Under the pieces are notes generated by a model. That model was not told the origin of the DNA. It did not search any database and was given only the letters and a program-made list of their open reading frames with translations. A program made the translations under genes and the position numbers. 64,000 nucleotides of DNA from Mesorhizobium sp. B1-1-8. Its GTDB lineage: Bacteria; Pseudomonadota; Alphaproteobacteria; Rhizobiales; Rhizobiaceae. Every line of letters starts with the position of its first letter. Position 1 is the stretch's first letter. Below are positions 47,409 to 56,390 of the stretch, one piece after another. The DNA lies in assembly GCF_006442795.2 (NCBI RefSeq), contig NZ_CP083956.1, forward strand, positions 4,255,501 through 4,319,500, read 5' to 3'.

Positions 47409-50119
47409 TATCGCTCTCCAATTGTGACCTTATTAATCACTGTTCCGATGGGTAAGTCTTTTATTTGATGCCAAATTTGTGCGCCTAGACTTCGATTTAC
47501 ACTCGCGTCCAGCGGCATAAAATTGGACAGCTCGTGAAGGCCTCCCAGTTGCAGGTCAATCATATGATCGATATCGCTGCCGAATGGAATCAACAAACTG
47601 GCGTCCTCGAAGATTTTCCTAGCAGATTTCCCGGCACGGACCGCATGGCTAACCACGGTGGCGACCTCCGTCAATATTTTTACCTTTAGATCAGCTGCCG
47701 CTCGCTGCGCCGCGGTCCAGTGAGACATATAGGTTAGATGTAGATCTTGGCCGCCGGAAGCTCCATTGGTTGGGCCGCGTTCCGTCGCTGAGCTTGGACT
47801 AGCCTCTGCGGTCGGTTGGTTCGATGCACCTTCCGGGGTTGGTGGCTTTGATGGCTGCCGGGCAGAAAGGACATCCGCGGCGGCCGCGTTCTCACCAACA
47901 AATGGCTGGCCGGCGGGCGGATCAACTGAGGTCCGTGTGCCCGGTAAGGGATAGGCATTTGAGCTGTTTACGACGGTGTCCGAAGCAGGACCGCCGAACA
48001 GCTTTCTCGCGACCTGCCCGCCAATCGCATTAAGGCTCTCAGCGAGCGCATTGCCGCCCGAGCCGAGAACCACGCCGGAGGCCACTTCCGGTACGACGTC
48101 CCGGCCGTTGAGAGCGGCATCGACGCCACCGAGCACGGCGCCGTCGGCGGCTGCCGTAGCGCTTCGCGCAAACAGACCTCGCAGGCCCCCTACGGCTTCA
48201 GCTCCGAATTTTCCCGTGAAAGTAAGGCCCGCGCTCTGAAGGCCGTGGCCTGTGACGAAAGCGCCAAGTAGTTTCGCGGCGGTACCTGCCGAGCCGGCAC
48301 GGTCCTCGGCGTCTTCGGTTTCGGCTTGTTCGGCTGCCCGTAGTTCGGCGTAGCTCTGGTCGGAGAAGAGCGAGTTCAAGCCGGCGGAAATCGTATCCGC
48401 CTGACCGAAAGTCGCGCTGTTGGCCATGAGCCTGACAGTGTCGTTCGCCGCCGCAAATGGCTTTTGCCACCATGAGCCGGCGTCGAACCGCACCCGAGCG
48501 GGATGCTCGGCCATCTCGAGCAAATTAGCTTGGAGAGCTCTTTCCTGGGCTTCCAACTCTGCGGGGGAAATCTTTGGATCGTCCGCCGCGTTTTGCCGGA
48601 TGCGAGCCAAGGCAGATTGAAAGACCTGTCCGGCGAAGGTGAAGCGCGCCTCAGGGTCGCGCACTGCCTTGAATTTCTCGCTCAGCTCGATGATGCGCTG
48701 CTGCAGCGGCACGCTCTTATCGACGTATCTTGCGCCCAGGTTGTCCGAGAACTCCTGCGGGACAGACAACACCGTCCTGAAACCCATTTGCTGCTGAGCA
48801 GCCCGGGCCCAGTTGACGGCAGCTTGGAAATCCTCCGGCGTCGAGATCTTGTTCCAGTCTGGAGCAAAGCCGCGAAACAGTTGACTGACGTAGGCGACGG
48901 GATCAGCGTCGCGGGCGACCATGATCAGTTGGGCGGCACCGGCCTTTACTTCGTAGCGTTCACGCGCTTCCAGTGAACTGCCGGAGCCAGGCCTGGAGTG
49001 CAGGAGTTCGGCATGTATTGCCTGGTTCGAGGCCGCGTACATATCGGAGTACGCCTTCGCGACGCCGGTGGTGATCCGGAAATGCTCGAAGCGGTTCGAA
49101 CCCTCGTCGGCGCCGTAGACATTGACGAAGTCCTGAGCGGTCGGCTCTTCCTCGGGGTACTTGCCGATGGTGGCGATGACGGCCGGCGCGTTCTGCTCGG
49201 CAAGCATGACCCGCGCATTGGCACCGACCATCTGGGCCGCAGTGGCGTTGTTGGCCTGAGCCTTCAGCGCCGCGATATCGCCGGGGTTCAGGTACGTGAT
49301 GGCATCGAGAGGTATAGATGCCGGGCCATCCCGCGACGGCCGTTCGCCAAACGCCTGAGCCCCGGCACCAAGCTGCGCCCGCACCGTTTCGCCCATGCCG
49401 TCGCCGGCCACTGGTCCGGCGCTCAGCATCTCGGCGGCGCGGCGGGGATCCTGCGCGATCAGCGCCTGCATGCGCGCCTTTGCCGTGCTGGCGCGCCAGG
49501 CGGCTTCGGCCTGCAGCCTGATCTGCGGGTCGAGGTCCATCTTGGCGATGAGGTCGAGGCCGGTCTGTCGGGAGGCGTCGAACGCGGCGGTGTCGTTCGG
49601 GTCGCTTTGCGCGATGTTGTTGAGCTCGGCGGTGTGGACCTCCGCCACCTGATCCTGCTCATATTGCTTGCGGCGCTGATTTTGCTGGAGCGCCATTCGT
49701 ATCGAGCCTGCCTCGCGCAGCGCTTCCTTGCGACTGGCGAGACCGGGGCGCAGTTCGGGCGGCGCCTGCTTCAGGAAATTGCCGAACAGCGTGTCGAACA
49801 GGCCGGTCTTCACCACCTGGCCGGTGTACGGATCGACCTGGCCGTACATGGCTTCGTGCAGGCCGGCGCCGTCGGCGGGCGCGTTGGCCACGGCATCGGC
49901 CTCGGCCTTGGCGAGCTCGCCGTTCAGCCGGCGTGCGGCGATCTCGGTGTCAAAGGCCTGCTGCTGCGCCTTGCGCTGCTCGTAACGCTCGGCGGCGGCC
50001 TGCCACCTGTCGCCGAGCTGCTGCACGGCCGCGCCGATCGGCGAGGAGTCCGGATATTGCACCGCATTGCCGGTATCGAGCCGGCGCTCGCCGACGAACA
50101 GGGGGATGATGTGGACCAT
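47408..50119 (-). CDS. Virion internal protein with Ntox15-like C-terminal toxin domain
   Basis: 903 residues. Residues 1-245 repeat the N-terminal half of the protein at 32240 almost word for word. The middle differs: Ala-rich helices, then a glycine-rich hydrophobic stretch near 620-700. The last 110 residues hold D-I-D-H852-M-I-D855-LQLGG, an HxxD motif, then FMPLDASVNRSLGAQIW. HxxD is the catalytic feature of Ntox15 DNases such as the Agrobacterium T6SS effectors, paired with Tdi1 immunity. A Tdi1-like gene follows with a one-base overlap. Ejection-type delivery is inferred. Confidence 0.75.
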   Translation of the reverse strand: MVHIIPLFVGERRLDTGNAVQYPDSSPIGAAVQQLGDRWQAAAERYEQRKAQQQAFDTEIAARRLNGELAKAEADAVANAPADGAGLHEAMYGQVDPYTGQVVKTGLFDTLFGNFLKQAPPELRPGLASRKEALREAGSIRMALQQNQRRKQYEQDQVAEVHTAELNNIAQSDPNDTAAFDASRQTGLDLIAKMDLDPQIRLQAEAAWRASTAKARMQALIAQDPRRAAEMLSAGPVAGDGMGETVRAQLGAGAQAFGERPSRDGPASIPLDAITYLNPGDIAALKAQANNATAAQMVGANARVMLAEQNAPAVIATIGKYPEEEPTAQDFVNVYGADEGSNRFEHFRITTGVAKAYSDMYAASNQAIHAELLHSRPGSGSSLEARERYEVKAGAAQLIMVARDADPVAYVSQLFRGFAPDWNKISTPEDFQAAVNWARAAQQQMGFRTVLSVPQEFSDNLGARYVDKSVPLQQRIIELSEKFKAVRDPEARFTFAGQVFQSALARIRQNAADDPKISPAELEAQERALQANLLEMAEHPARVRFDAGSWWQKPFAAANDTVRLMANSATFGQADTISAGLNSLFSDQSYAELRAAEQAETEDAEDRAGSAGTAAKLLGAFVTGHGLQSAGLTFTGKFGAEAVGGLRGLFARSATAAADGAVLGGVDAALNGRDVVPEVASGVVLGSGGNALAESLNAIGGQVARKLFGGPASDTVVNSSNAYPLPGTRTSVDPPAGQPFVGENAAAADVLSARQPSKPPTPEGASNQPTAEASPSSATERGPTNGASGGQDLHLTYMSHWTAAQRAAADLKVKILTEVATVVSHAVRAGKSARKIFEDASLLIPFGSDIDHMIDLQLGGLHELSNFMPLDASVNRSLGAQIWHQIKDLPIGTVINKVTIGER

Positions 50120-50271
50120 TGGCTGTTTCCTGCCCGGGCGGTTTGAGAGCGCGCGCGGCGACCAGCCGCCGAGGCGGCGGCCGGTTCGGTTGCGGATGGT
50201 GAGGTTCGGCTGGAGCCTGGATGGTGAAAGGAGCGAGGTTGGTCCGTAGGGCGCGGCGCGCGCGACAGCTG

Positions 50272-50700
50272 ATCTCCCCCTCGTGGGGCCCTCGTGGGGG
50301 AGATGTCCGGCAGGACAGAGGGGGGCGCCGTAGAGCACCTGCCTCGAGCGGGCCTGGCTGGGCTTCAACTAAGAAACCTGGCGAAGGATATTGAGAAAGC
50401 GCGGCAAGGCCGGCGGGACAGCGCCCCCCTCTGCCCTGCCGGGCATCTCCCCCCACTTGGCACGCTATGCATACATTTTCTGTGACTGGCGTGACTGATC
50501 AGGCCGAGGCTTGATTGCCAGGTGGTTCCCCCAATCCGTCGCTGCTTCGCAGCGCCACCTTTCCCCCTCCGGAGGGAAAGGAAGGGAGCGTTGCTGGCCG
50601 AGCGTTGACGGCAAAAAGCTTGGCGCCTTCCTCTACCCCGTCGATCGGGGGAGAGGTGGCTCGGCGAAGCCGAGACGGAGTGGGGGTCGACCAGCGCTAC
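50272..50700. repeat. RIME-like palindromic repeats
   Basis: Blocks TCTCCCCCTCGTGGGG...GGGGGAGATGTCC at 50272, CTCTGCCCTGCCGGGCATCTCCCCCC near 50430, and CCCCCTCCGGAGGGAAAG...GAGAGGTGGCTCGGCGAAGCCGAG near 50560-50680. The last shares a core with the unit at 12320. They fill the gap of about 690 bases before the Bbp19-like gene; no gene is supported. Confidence 0.6.
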
Positions 50701-50811
50701 ATAAAACAATGCATGCGCCAAGCTGCCATGCACGCTATCGCCAAAAGCCAGCCGCTTGGAAATGTGTGCATGCCGTAGCCCACTTGGGGTGAGATTGGCA
50801 GCCTCAGCGCC

Positions 50812-51135
50812 TCACCTCTCCTCAGCCCGTGCCGCTTTCTCCAGCGCGGCGAGGTCGGCGTCTTCCAGCGTCAGAAATCCCATGATGTGCTGCACCACTT
50901 CGGCGCGGGCATTGCTCAGCGCGCTGTGCAACTCGAAGCCTTCGGGCGTTTTCGTGCGCGCCAGCCAATCGCCATAGGAGGGGCGGCGGTAGTAGCCGGT
51001 GGTGGCGGTGAGGTCGGCCAGCACAAGCTCGCCGTCCTCGCCGGAGAAGACGCGGCGATAGGCTTTCGTCAGCGCCTCGCGCGCGGCCAAAGGGCCGCCG
51101 GCGTCCGATGGCCGGGCAAAGCGTTTGCGGCTCAT
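50812..51135 (-). CDS. Bbp19-like phage protein
   Basis: 107 residues: EALTKAYRRVFSGEDGELVLADLTATTGYYR resembles the Bbp19-type family named after the Bordetella podovirus BPP-1 gene. It overlaps the portal stop by four bases, as in related phage genomes. Its role in head assembly is not established. Confidence 0.65.
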   Translation of the reverse strand: MSRKRFARPSDAGGPLAAREALTKAYRRVFSGEDGELVLADLTATTGYYRRPSYGDWLARTKTPEGFELHSALSNARAEVVQHIMGFLTLEDADLAALEKAARAEER

Positions 51136-52940
51136 GCGGCGCCACCCGAGGGGCCAGGGCCCTGTGCGCCGGGCATCGCGCCTTGTGCGGCGGCTGCAGT
51201 AGCAGCGCCGCCGCCACCGGCCCCACCCTGGGCGCCCTGCATCATCGCCTGCAGGCTGTCGAGCAGACCGCTGTCGCGCGCCTGCACCGCGGCGGGCACC
51301 GCGTCCTTCGCCACCTTGCCGGCGGCGGCGATCGCCGCCATGCCGGCCTGCGCTTGTTGCGCGTGCGCCCTGGCTCCGCGCAGACCTTCCACCTCGTCCT
51401 TGCGGCGGAAGATGCGCTGCGGGCTGCGGCCGGCGCTCTGCACGACCCGGATCGCCTCGTCGCCGTCGATATTGTCCATGATGCCGGGATCGAACTGCGC
51501 CATCTGCATGGCGGTGGTCACCACCTGGATGGTGTCACGCGCCTCGGCCGAGCGGCGCAGCACGTCGAGCGGGCCGGTGAAGGTCGGCCGCACCGCCTTG
51601 CCGGCGAGACTCTGAGGCGGCGCGAAGCGGCTGTCCTCGTCGTAAAGGCCCTTGTCTTCGAGGATGGACAGCTCGCGGTCGAGATTGGCGGCAAAGCCCG
51701 CCTGGATGATCGAGCCCGACGGCCCGAGCAGCGCGCCCTTTTCTTCCTGGCGGATCAGGGCCTCCGTGGCGGTCATCTGCGGGTTCTGAACCAGCGTCTG
51801 GAACAGGTTGACGAACATCATGTCGCGGATCTCCTCCGCGCGGCTCGCCGCATAGTCGAAGGCATAGCTCGGGTTCTGCCCGGTGGCGATCGGCTGGATC
51901 AGCGGCCGGCCATTGTCGTCGATCAGGCCCGGATAGTTCTCGCCGGGATTGAGCACCGGCACATAGTCGAGCCTGGCTTTAGAGGCCGTCGGCGGATCGG
52001 TGATCTGCTGCAGGGCGCGCAGCCCGGAGCGGCGCACGGCGTTCTCCTCGCGCACCGTGGTCAGCGCCTCGATGGTCGGCGAGATGCCATAGGCATCGCC
52101 TTCATAACGGCGCCAGTTGAAGGTCGAGACCGGGAAGGTGCGAAAACCGCTTTCGCGCACGATCTCCTCCTCGTCCTCGATGACGTGGTAGGAGGCGAAG
52201 GCCGCGTCGAGATACTGGTAAGAGCCGCCCGAGCGATACATGCGCCGCTCGTCCCGCGGCTCGATGCACTGGATCAGAGAAACCTTCTCCTCGCATTTGG
52301 CGGGATCGTCGACCAGAGCCTTGATGCGCGCCGGCAGTTTTTCGTAACCCAGAAGCTGCGCCGCCTGGCGCGCCGTGCGCTCGTAGCGGCGATGGAAGAT
52401 ATCTACCTGGCCCCAGCGGTCGCGCGACAGATAGCCTTCGACGACGGGGATCGAGGCGTAACGGATCAGCGTGCCGCCAAAGCCTTCCTCGGCATAGAGA
52501 TAGGCCGGGCCGTAGCGCACGACATTGCGCAGGCAGGCTTGCGTCGCCGGCACGAAGTTGGAGTTGGCGGAATAGCGCAGCGCGAACAGGAAATCGCGGA
52601 GCGCTTCCGCCCATTGCTTTTCCTCGTCGGTCTCCTCGTCGTTCATCTCGGCCGTGGTCAGCCCGTGCCATTTCTCGGACTGCGGGATGATCAGGCTTTC
52701 CAGGCCAGCGGCGAGCCGGTTGGCGGCGGAGTTGATGGTGTTGGCGTAGACACGGCTGCCGCGCCGCTCCTGCCGCCCGGCCTGGCTGTCCGTGCGGCTC
52801 GTGCGGCGGCCCGACCAGATGTCGGGCGCATCCGGATCGCAGAACTCCGCCACCGCCTCCCAGACGGGCTCGTAGGCGGCGCGCTCGGTCTCAAGTTCGG
52901 CCTGTCGCGACAGGATATCGCGGGCTCGGGAATCGGTCAT
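51132..52940 (-). CDS. Podovirus portal (head-tail connector) protein
   Basis: 602 residues from the ATG at 52940 (MTDSRARDILSRQAELETERAAYEPVW). FCDPDAPDIW, INSAANRLAAGLESLIIPQSEKWHGL and later LRNVVRYGPAYLYAEEGFGGT are typical of the T7 gp8/BPP-1 head-tail connector family. The C-terminal 60 residues are Gly/Ala-rich and may be a tail-contacting extension. It would form the dodecameric portal. Confidence 0.88.
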   Translation of the reverse strand: MTDSRARDILSRQAELETERAAYEPVWEAVAEFCDPDAPDIWSGRRTSRTDSQAGRQERRGSRVYANTINSAANRLAAGLESLIIPQSEKWHGLTTAEMNDEETDEEKQWAEALRDFLFALRYSANSNFVPATQACLRNVVRYGPAYLYAEEGFGGTLIRYASIPVVEGYLSRDRWGQVDIFHRRYERTARQAAQLLGYEKLPARIKALVDDPAKCEEKVSLIQCIEPRDERRMYRSGGSYQYLDAAFASYHVIEDEEEIVRESGFRTFPVSTFNWRRYEGDAYGISPTIEALTTVREENAVRRSGLRALQQITDPPTASKARLDYVPVLNPGENYPGLIDDNGRPLIQPIATGQNPSYAFDYAASRAEEIRDMMFVNLFQTLVQNPQMTATEALIRQEEKGALLGPSGSIIQAGFAANLDRELSILEDKGLYDEDSRFAPPQSLAGKAVRPTFTGPLDVLRRSAEARDTIQVVTTAMQMAQFDPGIMDNIDGDEAIRVVQSAGRSPQRIFRRKDEVEGLRGARAHAQQAQAGMAAIAAAGKVAKDAVPAAVQARDSGLLDSLQAMMQGAQGGAGGGGAATAAAAQGAMPGAQGPGPSGGAA

Positions 52941-52965
52941 GATCTGCCTCGTTGAAGCTTGGAAA

Positions 52966-53183
52966 TCCCCCCCCCTTGAGGGGGAGATGGCCGGTCTACC
53001 CTCCGCAGCTGCTGCGGAGGACGGGCAGGCCAAAGGGGGTCGGGACGACCTGACGCGGCGCTTTCCGGCGCGGCAACGCATATGAAAGAAGAAGCGGCGC
53101 TTGAGGACAAAAAGGACGTCGCGCTCCACGCGCGGCGACCCCCTCTGTCGCCTTCGGCGACATCTCCCCCTCAAGGGGGGAGA
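52966..53183. repeat. RIME-like palindromic repeats
   Basis: Contains CCCCCTTGAGGGGGAGATGGCC, CCCTCCGCAGCTGCTGCGGAGG and CCCCCTCTGTCGCCTTCGGCGACATC repeats as at 35858. It separates the portal and the miniproteins upstream. Confidence 0.65.
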
Positions 53184-53273
53184 TTATCCACGCTTTTTCA
53201 CCAGCCGCGCGTGTTTTCGCCAATACCACCAGTCGAGCACCCGCCGGCGAAAACTGCGTTTCATCGCGGTCAT
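53184..53273 (-). CDS. 29-residue basic peptide
   Basis: MTAMKRSFRRRVLDWWYWRK and HARLVKKRG. Nine arginines and lysines and four Trp/Tyr in a row of 29, with GGAG-like TTGGAGTCTGACT before the ATG, two bases after the upstream stop. Function unknown; it may be a small virion or DNA-binding peptide. Confidence 0.45.
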   Translation of the reverse strand: MTAMKRSFRRRVLDWWYWRKHARLVKKRG

Positions 53274-53275
53274 AG

Positions 53276-53470
53276 TCAGACTCCGAGCAGCACGCGGCGG
53301 CGGCCGGCGAGGTCGCCGGGGGCGAGGTCGGTCTTCACCGTGCTCAGCGTGCCCTGGCGCTGTTCGAGCTCAGCCCGCAAGGCGGCTTCCCGCGCCTGCA
53401 CGTCCTTGTCTTCAGCGGCCGGCGGCGTGGGCAGCGGTTTCAGTTCCGGCGGTTTTTGAAAAAGGCACAT
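53276..53470 (-). CDS. Small phage protein
   Basis: 64 residues (MCLFQKPPELKPLPTPPAAEDK): a Pro-rich start, then a helix AREAALRAELEQRQGTLST, and a short end LAGRRRVLLG. It overlaps the Gp13-like gene upstream by 59 bases. Not recognised; the gene order is common in rhizobial podoprophages. Confidence 0.5.
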   Translation of the reverse strand: MCLFQKPPELKPLPTPPAAEDKDVQAREAALRAELEQRQGTLSTVKTDLAPGDLAGRRRVLLGV

Positions 53471-53939
53471 GGTTCCAGCTTTCTCTTGTCCAGTCATAGA
53501 GGAAGAAATCTTCGCCGTTCCTGCCGTAGCCCGGCAGGCGGCAGCGTTGGGTGGCGCCCAGCCTCTCCAGCCAGCGCAGCGCGAGCTCATTAGCGGCAAG
53601 CGCCCTCGCCTCGACCCGCCAGGCGCCGCGCGCCGCAACCTGTGGCCCGAGCACGGCGTGAAAGAAGCGCGTGATCCCGGGCACGCAGCGCCTCATCCGG
53701 CGCGTGCCCCAGCTCCAGGCGATCCACAGTCCGCTCCGCTGCTCGGCGGCGCCGAAGCCTGCCTCCGGATTGCCGTCGAGCTCGGCGACATAGGCAAAGC
53801 CCTGCAGTGCCGTCAGCGCCAGCAGCGCCGGCGACCAATGGTCGAGCTGGCAGTCGATCTCGGCGCGGTCTTCGGGGCGCAGATTGGCGGCGATGTAGGA
53901 GAGGTCGCGCAAGGTGGCGGGGATGATGTGGATGGGCAT
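53412..53939 (-). CDS. Gp13-family phage protein
   Basis: 175 residues starting MPIHIIPATLRDLSYIAANLRP. The block IAANLRPEDRAEI, with an acetyltransferase-like fold, matches the Gp13/DUF2833 family of T7-like phages, involved in virion assembly. LWIAWSWGTRRMRR and ITRFFHAV continue the fold. A truncated duplicate lies at 54734-54997. Confidence 0.75.
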   Translation of the reverse strand: MPIHIIPATLRDLSYIAANLRPEDRAEIDCQLDHWSPALLALTALQGFAYVAELDGNPEAGFGAAEQRSGLWIAWSWGTRRMRRCVPGITRFFHAVLGPQVAARGAWRVEARALAANELALRWLERLGATQRCRLPGYGRNGEDFFLYDWTRESWNHVPFSKTAGTETAAHAAGR

Positions 53940-53949
53940 TGGAGACCTT

Positions 53950-54113
53950 CGTCATCCTAGAGCGAAGCAAGGAGCGAAGCGACGCGGCGCAGACCCCCAG
54001 GATCCATTCCGTGACCTTGATCGACGAGAGGCCGCGAGGCAGACATTCAGAAGCTACGGCACGGACCCTCGGAGTCAGGCCCGGGTCAGGCTCGAGGATG
54101 ACGAAGCGATAGG
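53950..54113. repeat. GGATCC-type inverted repeat element
   Basis: Starts CTTCGTCATCCTAGAGCGAAGC and ends GCTCGAGGATGACGAAGCG, with AGGATCCATTCCGTGACC inside. The same element, better preserved, is at 59719-59880. Confidence 0.6.
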
Positions 54114-54119
54114 CAGCAG

Positions 54120-54389
54120 CTAGAGGCCCTTATATCGGCGTTTTGCATGCTCGATCATGGACGAGATTTTTGCTGAACGGCCATGACGTTCTGCCTTGAC
54201 GATCATCTCGGCCTCAATCTCCTCGATTGATGAGCCAGCCGATATTTCTGCCGGAACGTTGTGGAATATATCCGCCAAAATTCGCGCAATTTCCAAATCT
54301 TCCGTTGCCCGTATCTCTACCAAGGCGAGGCCAATGAGATAGAATACGTACGAGTAGTAACTCGTTTCATTCCGGGCAGCTGCTGTCAT
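54120..54389 (-). CDS. Small helical protein
   Basis: 89 residues with no close relatives recognised. A short hydrophobic start (YYSYVFYLIGLALVEIRA) and a helical charged rest. It is followed by a small membrane protein gene on the same strand with a 4-base overlap. Confidence 0.45.
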   Translation of the reverse strand: MTAAARNETSYYSYVFYLIGLALVEIRATEDLEIARILADIFHNVPAEISAGSSIEEIEAEMIVKAERHGRSAKISSMIEHAKRRYKGL

Positions 54390-54577
54390 TTATTTTGCAA
54401 ATCTCTCTGCAAATCGGTGAGCTTGGCCAAGATGCCTTCCTGCGCCCGCACCATCGCCTGTTGAACGCGGATCAGCTTGAAGGTGAGCCAGATCGATACC
54501 GACAGCTGGGCTATCAGATAAATCAGGAATGGCACCCACGATATGATGTAGCCGAGAAGTGTATTTTCCGATTCCAT
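54386..54577 (-). CDS. Small membrane protein
   Basis: 63 residues from the ATG at 54577 (MESENTLLGYIISWVPFLIYL): one N-terminal hydrophobic helix and a coiled tail (RVQQAMVRAQEGILAKLTDLQR). No family recognised. Confidence 0.45.
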   Translation of the reverse strand: MESENTLLGYIISWVPFLIYLIAQLSVSIWLTFKLIRVQQAMVRAQEGILAKLTDLQRDLQNK

Positions 54578-54733
54578 GTTTACCCTCAATCTTCCCACCG
54601 GAATGCTTCTCTATTGCCGCCTGCTGTGTCCAAACGCAACGTGCTGACGTGGAAAGATAGAGCCGGCTTTGAAGATTCGAATTACGGCGGCAGTGCACTA
54701 TTTCCGTTCGTCGATCTGAAACAATAGCGGATT

Positions 54734-54997
54734 TCAACAAGCGGAAATCGCATCAGAGAACGAGTGCACTGTCACCGCAATTCCCAGTCCGCTCCGCTGC
54801 TCGGCGGCGCCGAAGCCTGCCTCCGGATTGCCGTCGAGTTCGGCGACATAGGCAAAGCCCTGCAGCGCGCTCAGCGCCAGCAGCGCCGGCGACCAATGGT
54901 CGAGCTGGCAGTCGATCTCGGCGCGGTCTTCAGGGCGCAGGTTGGCGGCGATGTAGGAGAGGTCGCGCAAGGTGGCGGGGATGATACGGATGGACAT
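54734..54997 (-). pseudogene. Truncated duplicate of the Gp13-like gene
   Basis: Residues 1-72 (MSIRIIPATLRDLSYIAANL onwards) copy the Gp13-family gene at 53412-53939 with almost no change, then stop matching at RSGL-GIAVTVHSF. The junction lies inside the motif TGCACTGTCACCGCAATTCCCA, so the rest of the gene was lost through recombination there. Not functional on its own. Confidence 0.8.
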
Positions 54998-55119
54998 GGG
55001 CAGAGCAGTCAGAATGCGTTTCCGGCGACCTCGGAGGCCTTGACCGGCATGACCGCCGGTGACCTACTTCGATGATCGAACGTGCACATTATCGGCTATC
55101 CGACTGGAGGAGACGGGGA

Positions 55120-55491
55120 ATGGACATTCGATCGACGCTGATGGAGCTATGCGACGCCTTCAACGCCCACGATCTCGATCGGATCATGGCATGCTTTGCC
55201 GATGACTGCGTCCTGGAGATGCCGAGGGGGAGCCAGCCCTGGGGTTCCCGCTTCGAAGGCAAGGCAAACGTCCGAGCTGCGCTCGCCATACGCTTCGAGG
55301 GCCTGCCCGATGTCCACTATGGCAACTGCGAGCATTTCGTCGATGCAGCCGCCGATACCGGCATCTCGAAATGGCTCCTCACCGGGACCTCTCGCGACGG
55401 GACGAGAAAGGAAGTCCGGGGTTGTGACTTCTACACGTTTCGCGACGGCAAGGTGATCCGTAAGGATTCTTACTGGAAAATCGTGGAGTAA
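55120..55491 (+). CDS. SnoaL-like (NTF2-fold) protein
   Basis: 123 residues from the ATG at 55120 (MDIRSTLMELCDAFNAHDLDRI), with GGAGGAGACGGGGA before it. LCDAFNAHDLDRIMACFADDC and later YTFRDGKVIRKDSYWKIVE are the SnoaL/NTF2-like signatures. These small dimers act as binding proteins or isomerases, with the ligand not predictable here. The plus orientation and host-like content suggest an inserted host gene. Confidence 0.82.
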   Translation: MDIRSTLMELCDAFNAHDLDRIMACFADDCVLEMPRGSQPWGSRFEGKANVRAALAIRFEGLPDVHYGNCEHFVDAAADTGISKWLLTGTSRDGTRKEVRGCDFYTFRDGKVIRKDSYWKIVE

Positions 55492-55747
55492 GAGCTGGTC
55501 GATGGCGCCGCACGCCCGCGACCGGCGGTTAGGATGACAGCCGATCTCGACCGGTCCCCGGGGTGTAGATTGGCGGCGATGGAGAGATTGTGCAGGTGGC
55601 GCGGATAACGTGGGTAGGCATGGGGAGCTGAGCTTCGCTCGGCTTGATGTTATGCATTTCCCAAGTGGACTTCACATTAGCGACGGGTTCAATGGAATTG
55701 ATATCGAAGTCAAGGAGCGCCCGTCTCCTCGTGGCAGACTGACGACT

Positions 55748-56149
55748 TCACTTCGGATGGAAAACGTTACTCTTTTTGAGATGGGTGGGCAGCCCGGTAT
55801 CCGAGGCGGTGTAGACTAGATCCCAATCAGTGTAGAGCTTGTTCGAAGCGTAGTAGCCCGTCCAGGTCGTGATCGAAGCGCAGTCTTTATTGGCATTTTT
55901 CCAGCGCACCGAGAAGCTGATCAGATTGCCATCTACCCATCCGTTTACAGCCATCGGCTCGTTTTGACAGTCGAAGCCGGAGACCTTATTCACATACGTC
56001 CCTGACAAAGCACCATCGGCTCCGACGGCAGAGATCGTGAATTCTGAGCCGCCTTCATTTACCCACGAGGTCCCCGGTTGAAGCGACTGAGCCGATACAG
56101 CCGTCGCCAAACCGAACAAAAATATGAACGTCAACGCGACAAGTCTCAT
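55748..56149 (-). CDS. Rhizavidin-like biotin-binding protein
   Basis: 133 residues with a Sec signal (MRLVALTFIFLFGLATAVSA). The mature part follows the avidin fold: GTSWVNEGGSEFTI, DGALSGTYVN, GWVDGNLISFSVRWKNANKDC, TTWTGYY and TDWDLVY line up with the biotin-contact strands of streptavidin and rhizavidin. Two cysteines (FDCQN, KDCAS) occupy the positions of rhizavidin's disulfide. The tetramer Trp of streptavidin is missing, as in rhizavidin, so a dimer is likely. The Asp near the C-terminus that contacts biotin is Asn here, so affinity is uncertain. Confidence 0.82.
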   Translation of the reverse strand: MRLVALTFIFLFGLATAVSAQSLQPGTSWVNEGGSEFTISAVGADGALSGTYVNKVSGFDCQNEPMAVNGWVDGNLISFSVRWKNANKDCASITTWTGYYASNKLYTDWDLVYTASDTGLPTHLKKSNVFHPK

Positions 56150-56390
56150 GCCAGCCCCCTGAAATCGACAGTTTTGCTACTCTGACACTTGGCGGCTTCG
56201 GGTTCAACTACTTTCAATGCGGAGCTAAATATGCGTCACAGCGATGCCAGCGTAACCCCAGGTTCACGTTAAACGGAGCTAGACTTTCAATTGTGATCGG
56301 GGCCTGCGGACGACAGAATTCCATTGACATTTGCGGAGCATGCGCGCGCTAATTTGTTCCTGCAATGCCTGATGGGTGGAGACCAGTGCA

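Noticed and set aside
55610..55819. Short plus-strand frame of 69 codons before the rhizavidin-like gene
   Set aside because: Weak start, overlaps the end of the avidin-like gene on the other strand and shows no protein pattern.
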